Assembly: GCA_963565915.1 (NCBI GenBank) | Contig: OY751486.1 | Location: forward strand, 2,852,001-2,916,000 | Direction of reading: 5' to 3' | Source of the DNA: Entoloma clypeatum | Lineage: Eukaryota > Basidiomycota > Agaricomycetes > Agaricales > Entolomataceae | Length of the DNA stretch: 64,000 nucleotides | Shown: positions 30,319 to 41,114 of the stretch, piece by piece | How the letters are laid out: every line of letters starts with the position of its first letter | Position numbering within the stretch: position 1 is the stretch's first letter | Notes under the pieces: generated by a model | Seen by the model: the letters and a program-made list of their open reading frames with translations, nothing else | What the model was told of the DNA's origin: nothing | Database searches by the model: none | Position numbers and translations under genes: made by a program

Positions 30319-30378
30319 AGTTGCTAAATCTTGTTAGGTTCGCCCAGAGTGAAGAGAGCAACTACCAGACAAGTCAAG

Positions 30379-30627
30379 ATGTCGCGCTTCTTTGAAGACT
30401 TCACCAGTAACCCATTCACCTCACCAGAAGCCCAACAGGAGGAGCTAAGTCCTCGAGACAGTATCAATTTTATGCTTATCCAGCAGTACATTGAATCGGA
30501 GATCCGTCACATCCTACAGCAGGTGCTTGACGAAGAACTAGACAATGACGAGCATTGCCCCCACGGTGAGATAGCAGAGAGCATTCATCTTGCTCGACAA
30601 CACCAGATCGCGCATTACAATGCCTGA
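30379..30627 (+). pseudogene. Fragment of the gypsy-1-type upstream ORF
   Basis: Begins MSRFFEDFTSNPFTSPEAQQ and continues in close agreement with the gypsy-1 upstream ORF up to IAHYNA, where a TGA (30625-30627) stands at the position of a CGA codon in gypsy-1. The frame beyond still resembles gypsy-1 for a few codons. Confidence 0.85.
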
Positions 30628-30660
30628 CAGAACGAACTCGAAAGCTTTCACATTCAAGAA

Positions 30661-31929
30661 GGACATCAGCAAAAGAGGATCTAGTTTTCCATGTAATACA
30701 TAGTAATGCAAGGTGCCGAAGCATGACATATATAATACCGCTATCCACGGCTATAAGTCTACGAGGTTTGTTTGTAAACTTCCCATTAGTTTGTCTTCTG
30801 CCGACAAATAAGTTTGTTATGTATAGCACAACATTTTCAGATGCCATTACATTGCATGCCATAGACAAGCAATTTTTGGATGTAATTGCAGTGCATGCCA
30901 TGGACAAGCAAGCATTGTATTATCTTCTATTGTGAAGTTAAGTTTGTATTATTGTCTAATGTGAAGTTGGGTTGGTATAACCTTCTAATGTCATGATACT
31001 TTTCTTTCGACATGTATCATCACACCATGTTACAGTATGGTAACATCCTAAGGTGTATTGACTTTATCATAGCCATGGCCTCAAACTGAATCATGTACTG
31101 TCATACAATGTTCAGTAGCAAATTCATATGATCAACAATGGTGCGAGGAGCGAGAGCTCTTAGTCGTAGTAATATCATCATCATTACGGTGAGCACGAGG
31201 GCGAGAGCGGGAGCGGTGATGAGTGTTATATCTGTCTCTGAATCTCCAATCCACTCCGATCGTCCTCCAACATTCCGGACATCCGTTACCTCTGCATCTC
31301 CGCACGTTGCCATCATGCATTTCATATTCATAACTCCATGCCTTTATGCATTTCATATTCATATTTCCGTTTACTTATGCATCGCCTTTTTTGCATGGTC
31401 CACTAACCAACATCTCCGATGTTCGTTACAGTTGCTGGCAACTTACGCCACAACTCCGGACCTACTCCGACCATCTCCATCAAGTAATCACATTTAGATA
31501 TTTAAGCTCGTACCATACCTGTAGTTCCTCAGTTTGAATATCAACAAAGTTCACTCCTCTACTCTCGTTTCATGCCAGAGATTCTCGCCGTGGTACAATA
31601 CGCCGACGACATCACCACCTACTGCTCCCCCCCCATCGTTACTCTTCAACAAGCTCAGTACTGTGTCCGAGTGACAACTCCGACGTTGTCCGACCATTTC
31701 CACGTCAGCGTGTCTCTCACCGAGATCTCCCCGAGAACCTCCGCACCTCCGACCTCTTCTCCGACCTCCTGAAATTGGGACACCTTATCCAACAACAGCG
31801 GCGCAACACATACATTGAAGCCACGTCCCTCCCCTTCGTCGTTTCTCCGCATTTCCGGAGTTCTGCTCCGGTCTCAGTTCTACGTCCGACCTCTGACGGA
31901 CTCCGACGAAGCTCCGATGTTTCACCTAC
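30661..31929. other. Stretch without a supported gene
   Basis: 30830-30960 has a short imperfect tandem (GCATGCCATAGACAAGCAA / CTAATGTGAAGTT). 31230-31910 is dense in CTCCGA / CCGGA words. A TATTTAAG box near 31500 precedes an ATG at 31572, but that 66-codon frame shows no domain. Confidence 0.4.
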
Positions 31930-32727
31930 TTAACAACAAGAGTGAGAGCCGTGACGAGAGTGGGAGCCATGACGAGAGTGGGAGCCATGACGAGAGCGGG
32001 ATTTGCAAGAATGAGACTGTGAGCCTGGTTGTGAACAAGACCTAGAACGGCCTCTTGCACTAGAACGAGAGCGGTGCCGAGGCCGGGAACAGGAATGGGA
32101 CTGAGACCAAGAGTCCGGCTGTGACTTCGATGCAGAAGGAGGGTCTGAGGGGAGGGTACTGCTGAAATGTTGACACTGGCTTCCGTAGCAGGTTGGCGCT
32201 TGAGGAGTCCTTTGTCGACTTGGTAGTGTTGCCAGTAAGGGCCTTCTCTGCTAACGCTTTAGCTCGTCGTTGGGCCTGAAGTTTTGCAAGGTTTGTGGCA
32301 TGCTTCACACCAGCTTGAGAAGAGGCAGGCTTCAATCTGAATATCTCTCTGCATAGCGAGCATTCATCCGAAAAAGAATAATTCACAAAATAAAACCTAC
32401 TTGTCCCACCATGCAAGCGTCTCTTTCGCCCACTGCCTTTCATTGCTCTTGTCACCCTCATTTTCATCGCCGTTGTCATCATGCTCATCATTGTCATTGT
32501 CATTGTCGTCGTGCTCATTGTCTTCGTCCACGCCACTGGCGTCAAAACACTGTAAAATTGTTGAATATAGCTTGCCAGCCTGCCAAGTGCCATCTTGAAC
32601 ATGCCAGTCATTGGCTCCACTGAGACACCAGCACATCTATATGACAACACATTAAAGGAAAGTCTTTCGAAACATTAAGCCGTACCTGGATAGCCGCATA
32701 GGCAATCGACGCTGTTATGGCGATAGC
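31930..32727 (-). CDS. Possible intron-containing gene with a serine/arginine-rich tail
   Basis: Coding-like pieces on the minus strand: exon 32727-32686 (AIAITASIAYAAIQ), intron 32685-32637 (GTACGG...ATAG), then from 32636 MCWCLSGANDWHVQDGTWQA and a highly acidic N/D/E run to WWDK (32397). Below that is a helical segment (AGVKHATNLAKLQAQRRAKA), and finally a tail rich in SRSRHGSHSRHGS-type repeats with a TAA at 31932-31930. The frames of the last pieces do not join without a further intron or shift that I cannot place, and the 5' end is open. The product is not recognised. Confidence 0.35.
31941..32000. repeat. 21-bp tandem repeat (GAGAGTGGGAGCCATGAC)
   Basis: Three near-perfect 21-bp copies. 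On the minus strand they encode the SRHGSH repeat of the putative SR-type tail. Confidence 0.8.
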
Positions 32728-33989
32728 CTACAACAACAAGTCCAAGGATCGGATCACGTGGGTTCGAACTGGTTCCACAACAAGTCCCTCAATGGAGTGG
32801 AGTCATTGGATGCAGAGCATCAGATGAGAGTGGATCTGACTGGAGTACATCAGAGATGGTGGAATAGTAAGGAAATGAAAAGATAAGAAAAGAGAAAAGT
32901 GGTTGCTCTTACAGTTGCTGCTTGCAAAACCTATATTCTGGGCTGCTATGACCAACCTCCATGAAATATTGCTCAGAAGATTAATAGTGGCTACAAAGCA
33001 AAAGAGTGGCAAAATTATCTCTATGGCCTCATATCTGCCCTTCTTTATGAATATCTTCCAGAACCATACTGGAAGAATTTCTGCCATCTCATCTATGTCA
33101 TTTGAATTCTACATCAACACACCATTACTCAAGAACACTACCAACTCAAACACCTCGGGGTTGTAACTGTGCAAGCCCCCTTGTTGTCAAACATTGTCAA
33201 TACTCCTTCCATCAAGGCAAAGTATCTATTCAAATACAATCCCATTAGTAACTCCAAGCTGTAGTTGTCAAAATATGCTGGCCCCCATGTATTTAATCTC
33301 TTGACAGAAATCTCTTTGGAAAGGACTATCTTCAATGAGGACAGTCCAAAGGCAACAAAAGACAAAGTTAGAAGTGCTTTTGCCAAGCTCAATGTGGAAG
33401 AAAAAGAGGTATGTGTACACAACTCTCTCAGATGGAACCTTACTCAGTCATTTATCGCAGAAATATACTCTTCTCTGAGTGGAGAACCTCAAACATGTGA
33501 AGGCAAAGAAAGTGAAACAATAGGTTGGAAAACAAGAGTGGTCTGCTGGTGGCACCAGCATTGTACATTACATAGATTGTAGATCATACCACATCATATA
33601 ATATCTGCCAATCCAATATCAGTCATGCCCACCCAAATTCAGCAGATAAAAACCAAGCTTTATATTATTATACATGGTCAGATACAGGCCAATCCTAAGC
33701 AATACTACATGTTTGCCATCCAAATTCAGCAGATCAATCATGATATCACACAAAAAATATCTGCTATAGTCCGGATTGTTGGTTCATGTCAGTGCTCATT
33801 GGATGGTTCAATATCAGCAAGCTCAGTGGACCAGGACAGGTCCTGTTTCTGAGTTTGAGTTTATGAGAAATCAGCTTTTCCAGATGGGCCATGCCAAATT
33901 TTTCATCCTCATCTATCATGCCATCAATTTTGATCTTGGATCACTGGGTATTGTTTATTGCTGGCTACCCAAACTTGTTGTTATTTGTT
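32728..33989. other. Stretch with weak coding signals
   Basis: A + strand frame 33265-33582 (105 codons; ISLERTIFNEDSPKATKDKV, KVRSAFAKLNVEEKEVCVHN) has balanced composition and may be a gene remnant, but I recognise no family. The rest is AT-rich without features. Confidence 0.3.
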
Positions 33990-34345
33990 TGTGACCACCC
34001 CTCATCCCAACAACCACCCCTTGTGTTCCTTGTGTCCAACGACTTCCCCTTGTGCCCAATGGCCACCCTTCATGTCCAATAACTGCCCTTCTGTTCAATG
34101 TTGTTCCTCAGGCCAAACTCACCCCCAATGGCCATCCTCATGTCCAATAGCTGTCCCTCATGTCCAATGGCTGCCCCTCACATCCAATGACCACTCCTTG
34201 CCCCCAATAGCCACCCCTCATGTCCAACGACCACCCCTCACCCAAACAACCACCCCTCTTGTCCAATGGCCACCCCTCATGTCCAATGACCACCCCTCAC
34301 CCCCAACAGCTGCCCCTCATGTCCAACAACCACCCCTGGTGCAAC
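33990..34345. repeat. Degenerate minisatellite, CCACCCCTCATGTCCAATG units
   Basis: Imperfect ~20-27 bp tandem units (CCCCTCATGTCCAATGACCA). It shares its word pattern (CCAAYGACCACCCCTC) with the array at 10600-11000. Confidence 0.8.
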
Positions 34346-34390
34346 AATCTGTTTATATATATATAGTATAGTGTGTAGTCATTTTGTATT

Positions 34391-35311
34391 ACACAGGTGC
34401 GTCGGACCAATGTCCCTCTCGGAAACATCGTGAAGGAATGATAATCTAATATAGTATTTTTTAAGTTGGTAAATGATGTGACCATTGATTGGAAACATGT
34501 TATATAAGCACAAGCTAAGCTATCAATGTTTTCATAAGACAAATCTTATGGAAATATTGAATAAAGTTATTATTTTTCATACAAGATTCCCATGAAACAC
34601 ATAGGGATAACATTCTGCATAAGATCTGTTTGTTTATTCTTTTTTTTGTTCAAGATTTGATTGCATGTTTGCTCAATGAATACACACTGATCAAAGTCTT
34701 TATGTTTTCTCCATGTTCTCGCCGTGTACATAAAGGCCCCATGGACAAAGAACACTAAATATAAACTTGCAATGAGCACAATATTGACTGATTGATCACA
34801 TCAGAGTTATATAATAAATGTTTCCATTGTGTTTGTCAGAAAAACAGGAACACAAGTAGAACATTAATTATCTCAAGTGGAACATTGATTATATAACCTT
34901 TGTGTGAGGAACAATTCTATACCAGGCTCACTGTGACTTTATATTTAGTGTTATTTACCTATGAGACCTTTGTGTATGTGGTGAAAACATGGAGAAAACA
35001 TAAAGACTTTGATCGGTGTGTATTCATTGAGCAAACATGCAATCAAATCTTGAACAAAAAAAGAATAAACAAACAGATCTTATGCAGAATGTTATCCCTA
35101 TGTGTTTCATGGGAATCTTGTATGAAAAATAATAACTTTATTCAATATTTCCATAAGATTTGTCTCATGAAAACATTGATAGCTTAGCTTGTGCTTATAT
35201 AACATGTTTCCAATCAACGGTCACATCATTTACCAACTCAAAAAATACTATATTAGATTATCATTCGTTCACAATGTTTCCGAGAGGGACATTGGTCCGA
35301 TGCACCTGTGT
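34391..35311. mobile_element. Hairpin (foldback/MITE-like) element with ~375-bp inverted repeats
   Basis: The left arm, 34391-34765, starts ACACAGGTGCGTCGGACCAA. The right arm, 34938-35311, is its reverse complement with few differences (ends TTGGTCCGATGCACCTGTGT). The loop is about 170 bp. AT-rich, no protein. The flanks (GTATT / TATAT) do not show a clear target duplication. Confidence 0.85.
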
Positions 35312-35613
35312 TATATGTATATTAGTATAGTGAATCAAATTGTTTAAAACCATGATCTACAACTAAGTGAACCAACTGAAAATCCCCTGAAAACAACCCT
35401 GAAAACCCAATCAGGAAAATCCCAGCACCTGTTTACTTAACCCCATCCATCCACATATTTTAGGCAAGATATCTGTTCTTTTTGCAGGCTCCTAAAAGAA
35501 AGTTCGCAATGTTTTATATGTATTTTTTCAGGGCAGCAGGTTCTCGTCTGGGAAAAATCACAGATCTCATCTGATTAGTGATTTGGAACCGTGATCTGAT
35601 TTTGACTAACAGC
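35312..35613. other. Short unique stretch before the hAT element
   Basis: No gene or repeat seen. Confidence 0.5.
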
Positions 35614-36982
35614 TAGTGATGTCCGGGCCAGGCTCGAAAGCCCTGAGCCGAGCCGAGCCGGGCCCTGAAAGCCCGGCCCAAGCCAAGCCCTGTCAAGGGC
35701 TTGAAGAGGCTCAGGGCCTGGCTTGACATCTCTTCAAGCCTGAAGCCCTGGCCTGAGCCTGGGCTTCCCGATGACAGCGCGTTGCGCAAGCCAAGTCATG
35801 TGCAAAATCCCGTGACTTCATTGATCGCCAAATACTACACACTCACTTCACAAGCCATCTCCAACTCATCCCAGCCTCCGTCTCCCAGCCACCATATCCT
35901 TCCTAGAAGGTCGAGAAAGAGACCCCTCCGTTTCTATCCCATTCCAGCGCGACATGACAAACATCTGGATGAACACTCAAACATCCACGAAAATTCAGCG
36001 CTGAAATTCGAAAACACGAATGACTCGATTATGGATAGGATCTGGATACAATGTATACTCTACCAGAGGCCTCTACAGGCACGATACATGACACTCCAAC
36101 ACCTAGAGCACCTACCTCCACGTTGCCGTTCCGACCAAAATAATTCTTTCACCCACATTGCTGATTTTCACCAATTTCGGCTATAACTTTTGAACCCCTT
36201 CGCCCGGAACCACAAACCTACATATCTACAGAAAGCTCTCGATGAGCTCTTTCGGATGAATGTAATGCCCACGAAATCCACCAAGTTCACGCGGGCCAGA
36301 AAATCGCAAAACATTGGCCAGCAGGGCTACAGACCATCTCCATGAGCACAGTCACCATTCGGGTGAGTACCGTTAATGTCTACAATATCTCCTGGGCTCA
36401 AATTGTGTTACAGGGGATTCTTGTAGCAACTTTTTGATAATTAACAAGGTGTATTACCATATTTTGAATGCACGTCCTAAAAATGTATCTTTTCATGCCG
36501 AACCCATGTTCGAACTCAACCCTGCCGTCTACCGTTGTAATTGCTCGCCATCGTGCGGACCCTACCACCCCGGCGTGCCTGTTTTTCATCATTAGTGGTG
36601 TCGTCGTGGCATCCCCCAATTTCCCCCGATCCAACCCGAGCTCGGCGGAGCAGTTCTGCATGGCTTATAGACCGAGCGACGGCCCATGGAACACGGGGCC
36701 GCATGTGGGGAGGGGAAAAGCGGGGTTTCGACAGGGGGGCGACGCTTCACAGGTCTCTCATATATTTTGTTTGCCCCCAGTACAACAAGTATCATCCTTC
36801 AAATTTTTTCTTCAAGCACTCACATTGATTTCGAGGTGCGAGCCCGGGCCTCAGGCCCTGGCTTGGGCTTGGCTCAGGGCTTTGAGGGCTCAGGGCCTGG
36901 CTTCGACTTTCTTCAAGCCCGAGCCCTTCAAAGCCGAGCCCAAGCCCGGGCTTCAGGCCCAAGCCGAGCGCGGACATCACTA
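35614..36982. mobile_element. Non-autonomous hAT-superfamily element (1,369 bp)
   Basis: Ends TAGTGATGTCCG and its perfect reverse complement CGGACATCACTA, flanked by an 8-bp target duplication CTAACAGC (35606-35613 and 36983-36990). An 8-bp duplication and TA-N-G type ends are diagnostic of hAT. Subterminal regions of about 150 bp at each end are packed with GAGCCC/GGGCTC/GGCCC motifs in both orientations, likely transposase-binding sites. The interior has no transposase; frames at 35701-36186 and 36468-36986 have no domain. Confidence 0.92.
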
Positions 36983-36990
36983 CTAACAGC

Positions 36991-37575
36991 CAGCTGCCGA
37001 ACTCAGAAATTGCCGTGCTCTGCAGCGGCCTACTCACCAGTTTGACTGGGTATGAAGGTTTCTGTTCTGTCAAACATAGCCCAGTTGTCCAATTATAATA
37101 TAAATTCAAAAATTTGTGCGGATGTTCAATATCCTCACACCTGGCCAATGAACTATATTGGAGCTCTTCAGCTCGTGATGAGGGCAATAGCACCAAATAG
37201 ATCAATAAATTTTGGTGAAAATGCTGATGAGTCGATGACTTACGGGACCCGTATTGAACCGTATAGGACGGTGACGGCGTGCAGGCCTACGCAAAATAGT
37301 GTGTGCTCGCTATCTGGATGTCCATTGTTTCTCGATCAGTTGTTCAACTGACCCGTCGCCCTAGAGATCTCAACATGTATCTTCCACGACACGTCGATTA
37401 ATTAGTCCAAGGCCCCTCACAACCACACGAGCCTGCTTGCCGGGGCCCACGGCTTCGCGAAACCCAAGCTGGAGGGAGGGGCTGGCTTGGCCCGGCTTGC
37501 TGTGACGAGACTCATTCTTCTTGAGATTGGCTCGAAAATTACAAGTGTCCAAAAGTACAAGCACGAATTATAAAA
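36991..37575. other. Intergenic, no feature supported
   Basis: Only short, composition-driven frames are seen. This is the 3' flank of the minus-strand gene that follows. Confidence 0.4.
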
Positions 37576-38191
37576 TCACTGATCCGCTGGATATCACATG
37601 AATGTCTGAAGTTTGTGGAAGAAAGATAAACTCACCAGGATCCAGCTGAGCACAAGCCTGGCGTATTTCCTCGATTACAGCTTTAAGACGCGCTGCTCCA
37701 TCTTCCTCTAAAACGTCACAATCCCAACGTTCCACTGGAGCGGTGTCAACGGTGAGGTCTTCGTCAGCAGGAATCTTGTGTGGAGTGATGGCACGCCCAG
37801 CTTGAGCGGTGTAAAGACATAATCTGGTGCCGATGGCGCTAGCACCATGAAGGGTGTCTAGGAGGGAAATGCCGACCAAATCCCTCAACCGTTTGCGAAT
37901 CTGGTTATCAGCCTCCTCTCGTGCAGACACCAGACCAATCTTAGGGCCCGTCTTTATCTCCAGAATGAAGACCGGAGTATCTCCCCAAAACACGTAATAT
38001 TCGACAACAAAATCGATGGATTCGCGGGTCTCCGCGATTGGGTGAGTTTGCGGTGCGACAGTGAACGGACCATCAGGCGGGAATAGAACGTTCAAAAGTT
38101 TGTTATACGCAGCATAGTAGTCGTTCTCCCTAGGATTGGGGGGAATGGTGGCGAAACGAGTGAGAACAGATTGGGGCCAGACAGTAGTCAT
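37576..38191 (-). CDS. PD-(D/E)XK nuclease-like protein
   Basis: ATG at 38191. Exon 1 is 38191-37636, intron 37635-37587 (49 nt, GTGAGT...TCCAG), exon 2 37586-37576 ending at TGA, giving a protein of about 188 residues. The core has ESIDFVVEYYVFWGDTPVFI followed by LEIKTG, an Asp-(x)n-ExK arrangement typical of the PD-(D/E)XK nuclease fold, and a C-terminal helical part (ARLKAVIEEIRQACAQLDP). Similar short proteins are common as lineage-specific families in mushrooms. Reading through the intron would give a 207-codon version. Its position between transposon remnants fits an accessory gene. Metal-dependent nuclease activity is inferred only. Confidence 0.6.
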
Positions 38192-39004
38192 GGTTGACGC
38201 GTTGACGCAGGGTGAACGTTGGGGAGGCGCAATGTAGTGTTATTTAAAGCTCCGACGTCGGAGTCCCGTCCACTAAGACGGACATGAGTTTTGGCAAGAT
38301 TTACCACAGCATGAAAGAGCCACAATGGCCTTAAGTTTGTATGGAGAGATTGAATGAGACTGACATTCTACATGTATTCTCCGGAGCATATCTTTGAATA
38401 AGTGTTGAGATGTCGGTGAACTCATGACCTCTGGTGTGAGTTTGGATACTTCTGGTCCGAATTTTTGGATTCTGCCTCGTAGAATACAAATAAAACACGT
38501 AAAAAATGCGTGGTGCACGTGTAATTTGCTGTTGGATGGTCAAGGAATGCCTGGGCCAGATACCCTCGAATCTGAGGGCGAACGAGTGATTACATAATGT
38601 AATTAACACGTTCGTGACTCTTTTGGGAACACGTCGGTGGCATCGCGACTCTTTGGCGATGCGTTGTGAAGCCAGTGATAGCCCCTGCCAGAATGGATAC
38701 AGTGGTCTGCAAGACAACCTATGCATCTGCACACACCTTGATACCAATACCCTATGGGGACCTTTGAGTTGAAAAACAATGGGACAAAGAGAAAAAAAAT
38801 TCTGACACCCCCAAAACAGTGGCGTCATGGGCCCAAAAATGGCAATTGGGCACCCTAATAAAGAGTGGGAAGCAGAGAATGTGGCGGAGGTTCTCAATGT
38901 TGTCACTCTCAACATTGGCAGTTGGTAGTAGAGCATGTATTGGTTGAATGACATTGACCTCATACTCGTATCATTGCTCCTCTCAAAGTCCTTCTCCACC
39001 AGAA
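38192..39004. other. Intergenic, with a long antisense shadow frame
   Basis: A 297-codon minus-strand frame (38331-39224) crosses this stretch and overlaps exon 2 of the next gene. It has no domain and a low-quality composition, so I treat it as a shadow. Confidence 0.4.
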
Positions 39005-40690
39005 ATGCCCAAGAAGCAACCCGAAAGAAAGTAAGATTTCGACGTCGAGGCTGGAAAGCCAAGGGCAAGCTTAACTCTAATCCAAAATCATCAGTAATGC
39101 TGAGAAGTTTGATGAAGAGAGCCGACTGGAATGTCCGGATTGCAAGCAAATGATCCATGTTGGGACCGGGGGACACAAGAACCTTGAAATCCACCAAGGT
39201 GCAAAAGGATGCCGCGCTACGCAATCAAAGGCAGGTGGATGGCAGAGGAAGCCAAAAGCCAATAACATCTTGGAAAAATTCTTCAAACCCCCTGCACCTT
39301 TGAATCCGCCAAAGGTATTCACTCTGCAACCCGTCGAAACCAAGGAAACTGTTGGACCACTCGATCCGTCCATGGATCCATTGCCCATCCCTGAGGACAA
39401 CTCATCTCTACCATCCGAGACCCTGCCAACGCAGCATGCCTTCAACAAAAACATTAAAATCTGTCAGTGTGCCATAGTTCTCCTTCAGAAACTTGAGACA
39501 GCCATAAACCGAATACCAAGTACCATACCCCTCGCAACTTCGGCACATTCACTGAGCGCATTCGCCGTGGAGCCCCATACGTGCATCGCGGAACCTGGGG
39601 AGGATGACTGGATGGTTTTGAATCCAATCTTTAAGTCATCTTTCGGATGGGGGGGGATGGAAATGGAGATTGCCATCGCCGAGATGCTTCAGTATCAGTC
39701 CAAACTCCCAGCAAGCCAGCATACCTTTTTGAGAGTACTTTCTTGGTCACAATGTCATGTAGTCTTTTTCAAGGACTACGTCCACAAGATCGCAAACATC
39801 TTCCAACTGTTAAAAGATCAGAGGGCTTTCCATATCGAAATTCAGGTACACGCTTGATAAATCTCTCTCTCAGGCTCAGGTCCATGCTGACATGAGAATA
39901 GAAAAAGCTTGTTTTGTGTGTGAAGTCGCAGGGGAGACAGATTTTGCAAACATTGACGGACAGGTGGATTGTTCTTATTGTGGTCCATTGGTAACATTGA
40001 ACCGGAAGAGTGGTCAACACATCCTGGAGCACATGGGTGCACATATCCTCCACGACACTGTGCTCAGCTCTGGAGAGCAGTGTGGGCTGTGTCTTCAGCT
40101 GGCTCCGTTATGTCAGATATACATTTGAAAGGGTCGGGGCATAAAGGGAAGTCTATCAATCAATCAATCAGTTTCAAGTATGCAAGCGCTGCAACATCTT
40201 CCGAATCATCACCTTGCTCCAATGTTCCTGTCATCTGCTCCCTCTGCCCCAGCGATAGCCCCGCTGTCTGGATATACAGCCTTCATGCACATTATTGGGA
40301 ATGTCACTGACTCACCTTGTCTGCTCACTTTCCAACACACATCCAGCTCTCACAGTCAGAAAAAGATGGCATGAAACATGTTTGGAATGTGTGCTTCATT
40401 AAAAAATTGTTGTGTTCCAGGAAGAAAAAGGACCAACAATCGCTTCCTATCTCAGATGCCCATCGGGCACATGTTCCATACCCACAGTTAGTCTGTTTCA
40501 ATACTGTTGTTCTGGTGCTGAATTACTATGCATTTGTTTTTCTTGATCACCAGACTCAGAGATGCAGGAAATGGCATGGATAGTACAGAGCCTGATGACT
40601 GAAGTGAGCACAACACGGCTAAAGCCTCAGAATGGGAGAGTGATGCAAAGAGTGATGACGACTCGTTCGATGATGATTCCAGTATGAGAA
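39005..40690 (+). pseudogene. Decayed zinc-finger gene of a basidiomycete-specific family
   Basis: Exon 1 is 39005-39030 (MPKKQPER), intron 39031-39094 (GTAAGA...TCAG), exon 2 from 39095. The N-terminus has a zinc-finger-like CPDCKQM..GTGGHKNLEIHQGAKGC pattern (C-x2-C, His, Cys). Then come IPSTIPLATSAHSLSAFAVE and EDDWMVLNPIFKSSFGWGGM, a downstream cysteine-rich block (CFVCEV, CSYCGP, RKSGQHILEHMGAH, CGLCLQLAPLC), then SESSPCSNVPVICSLCPSDS and LSQSEKDGMKHVWNVCF. This order matches a large Agaricomycete family of unknown function linked to mobile DNA. It is broken: the frame changes after 39843 and around 40125 (TGA after CQIYI), and again near 40315. Gypsy-2 lies 425 bp downstream. Confidence 0.6.
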
Positions 40691-41114
40691 ATTATTGTCT
40701 TTCAAGTACATCTCCACTCAAACATATCTTTGCAGCTCCTCCTCCGCCTTCTGCATTGCGACGCAGTAATTCCATGGTCGAAATCCCTCCCATGTCCGAC
40801 TGCAACACTGTCACACTGCTGGACAATGCCCTGGATATCATCAACATGCCAACTTCAAGCCTCTCCTCTAGATCTATAGAGGTGACTACGACCAACCTCA
40901 ACAAAACCTTCAATCCGACCATGCACAGGGATGTTGCACCATTGACTGAATCATCTACCACAATGACGGCACCCTCAAGCATTCACCCCGAGCCTGAGCC
41001 ACCTTCAAATAAAGATCTCAGCAACACAGGATCGAAGGATGTCGCACCATTGACTGAACCATCTACCACAATGACGGCGCTCTCAAGCATTCACCCCAAG
41101 CCTGAGCCACCTTC
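40690..41114 (+). other. Proline/threonine-rich open frame cut by gypsy-2
   Basis: The + frame from about 40684 runs into the gypsy-2 LTR at 41115. It holds an internal direct repeat of ~72 bp (about 40934 and 41042) encoding DVAPLTESSTTMTAPSSIHP and a close copy. It may be the disordered end of the preceding gene. There is no domain. Confidence 0.35.

Larger units (their letters stand above)
29954..30660 (+). mobile_element. Decayed 5' fragment of a gypsy-1 relative
   Basis: A 365-bp LTR (29954-30318; TGTTACGG...GCATAACA), the primer-site region (AGTTGCTAAATCT at 30319) and the first part of the upstream ORF are all homologous to gypsy-1 in plus orientation. Homology is lost after about 30660. 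The differences from gypsy-1 are dominated by transitions, many at CpG. Confidence 0.9.

Noticed and set aside
36500..36530. CATGTTCGAACTC as a possible tRNA or SINE B box inside the hAT element
   Set aside because: The flanking sequence does not fold as a tRNA, and no A box is at the right distance.
38331..39224. 297-codon minus-strand frame
   Set aside because: It overlaps the well-supported zinc-finger exon on the other strand and lacks any recognisable motif.
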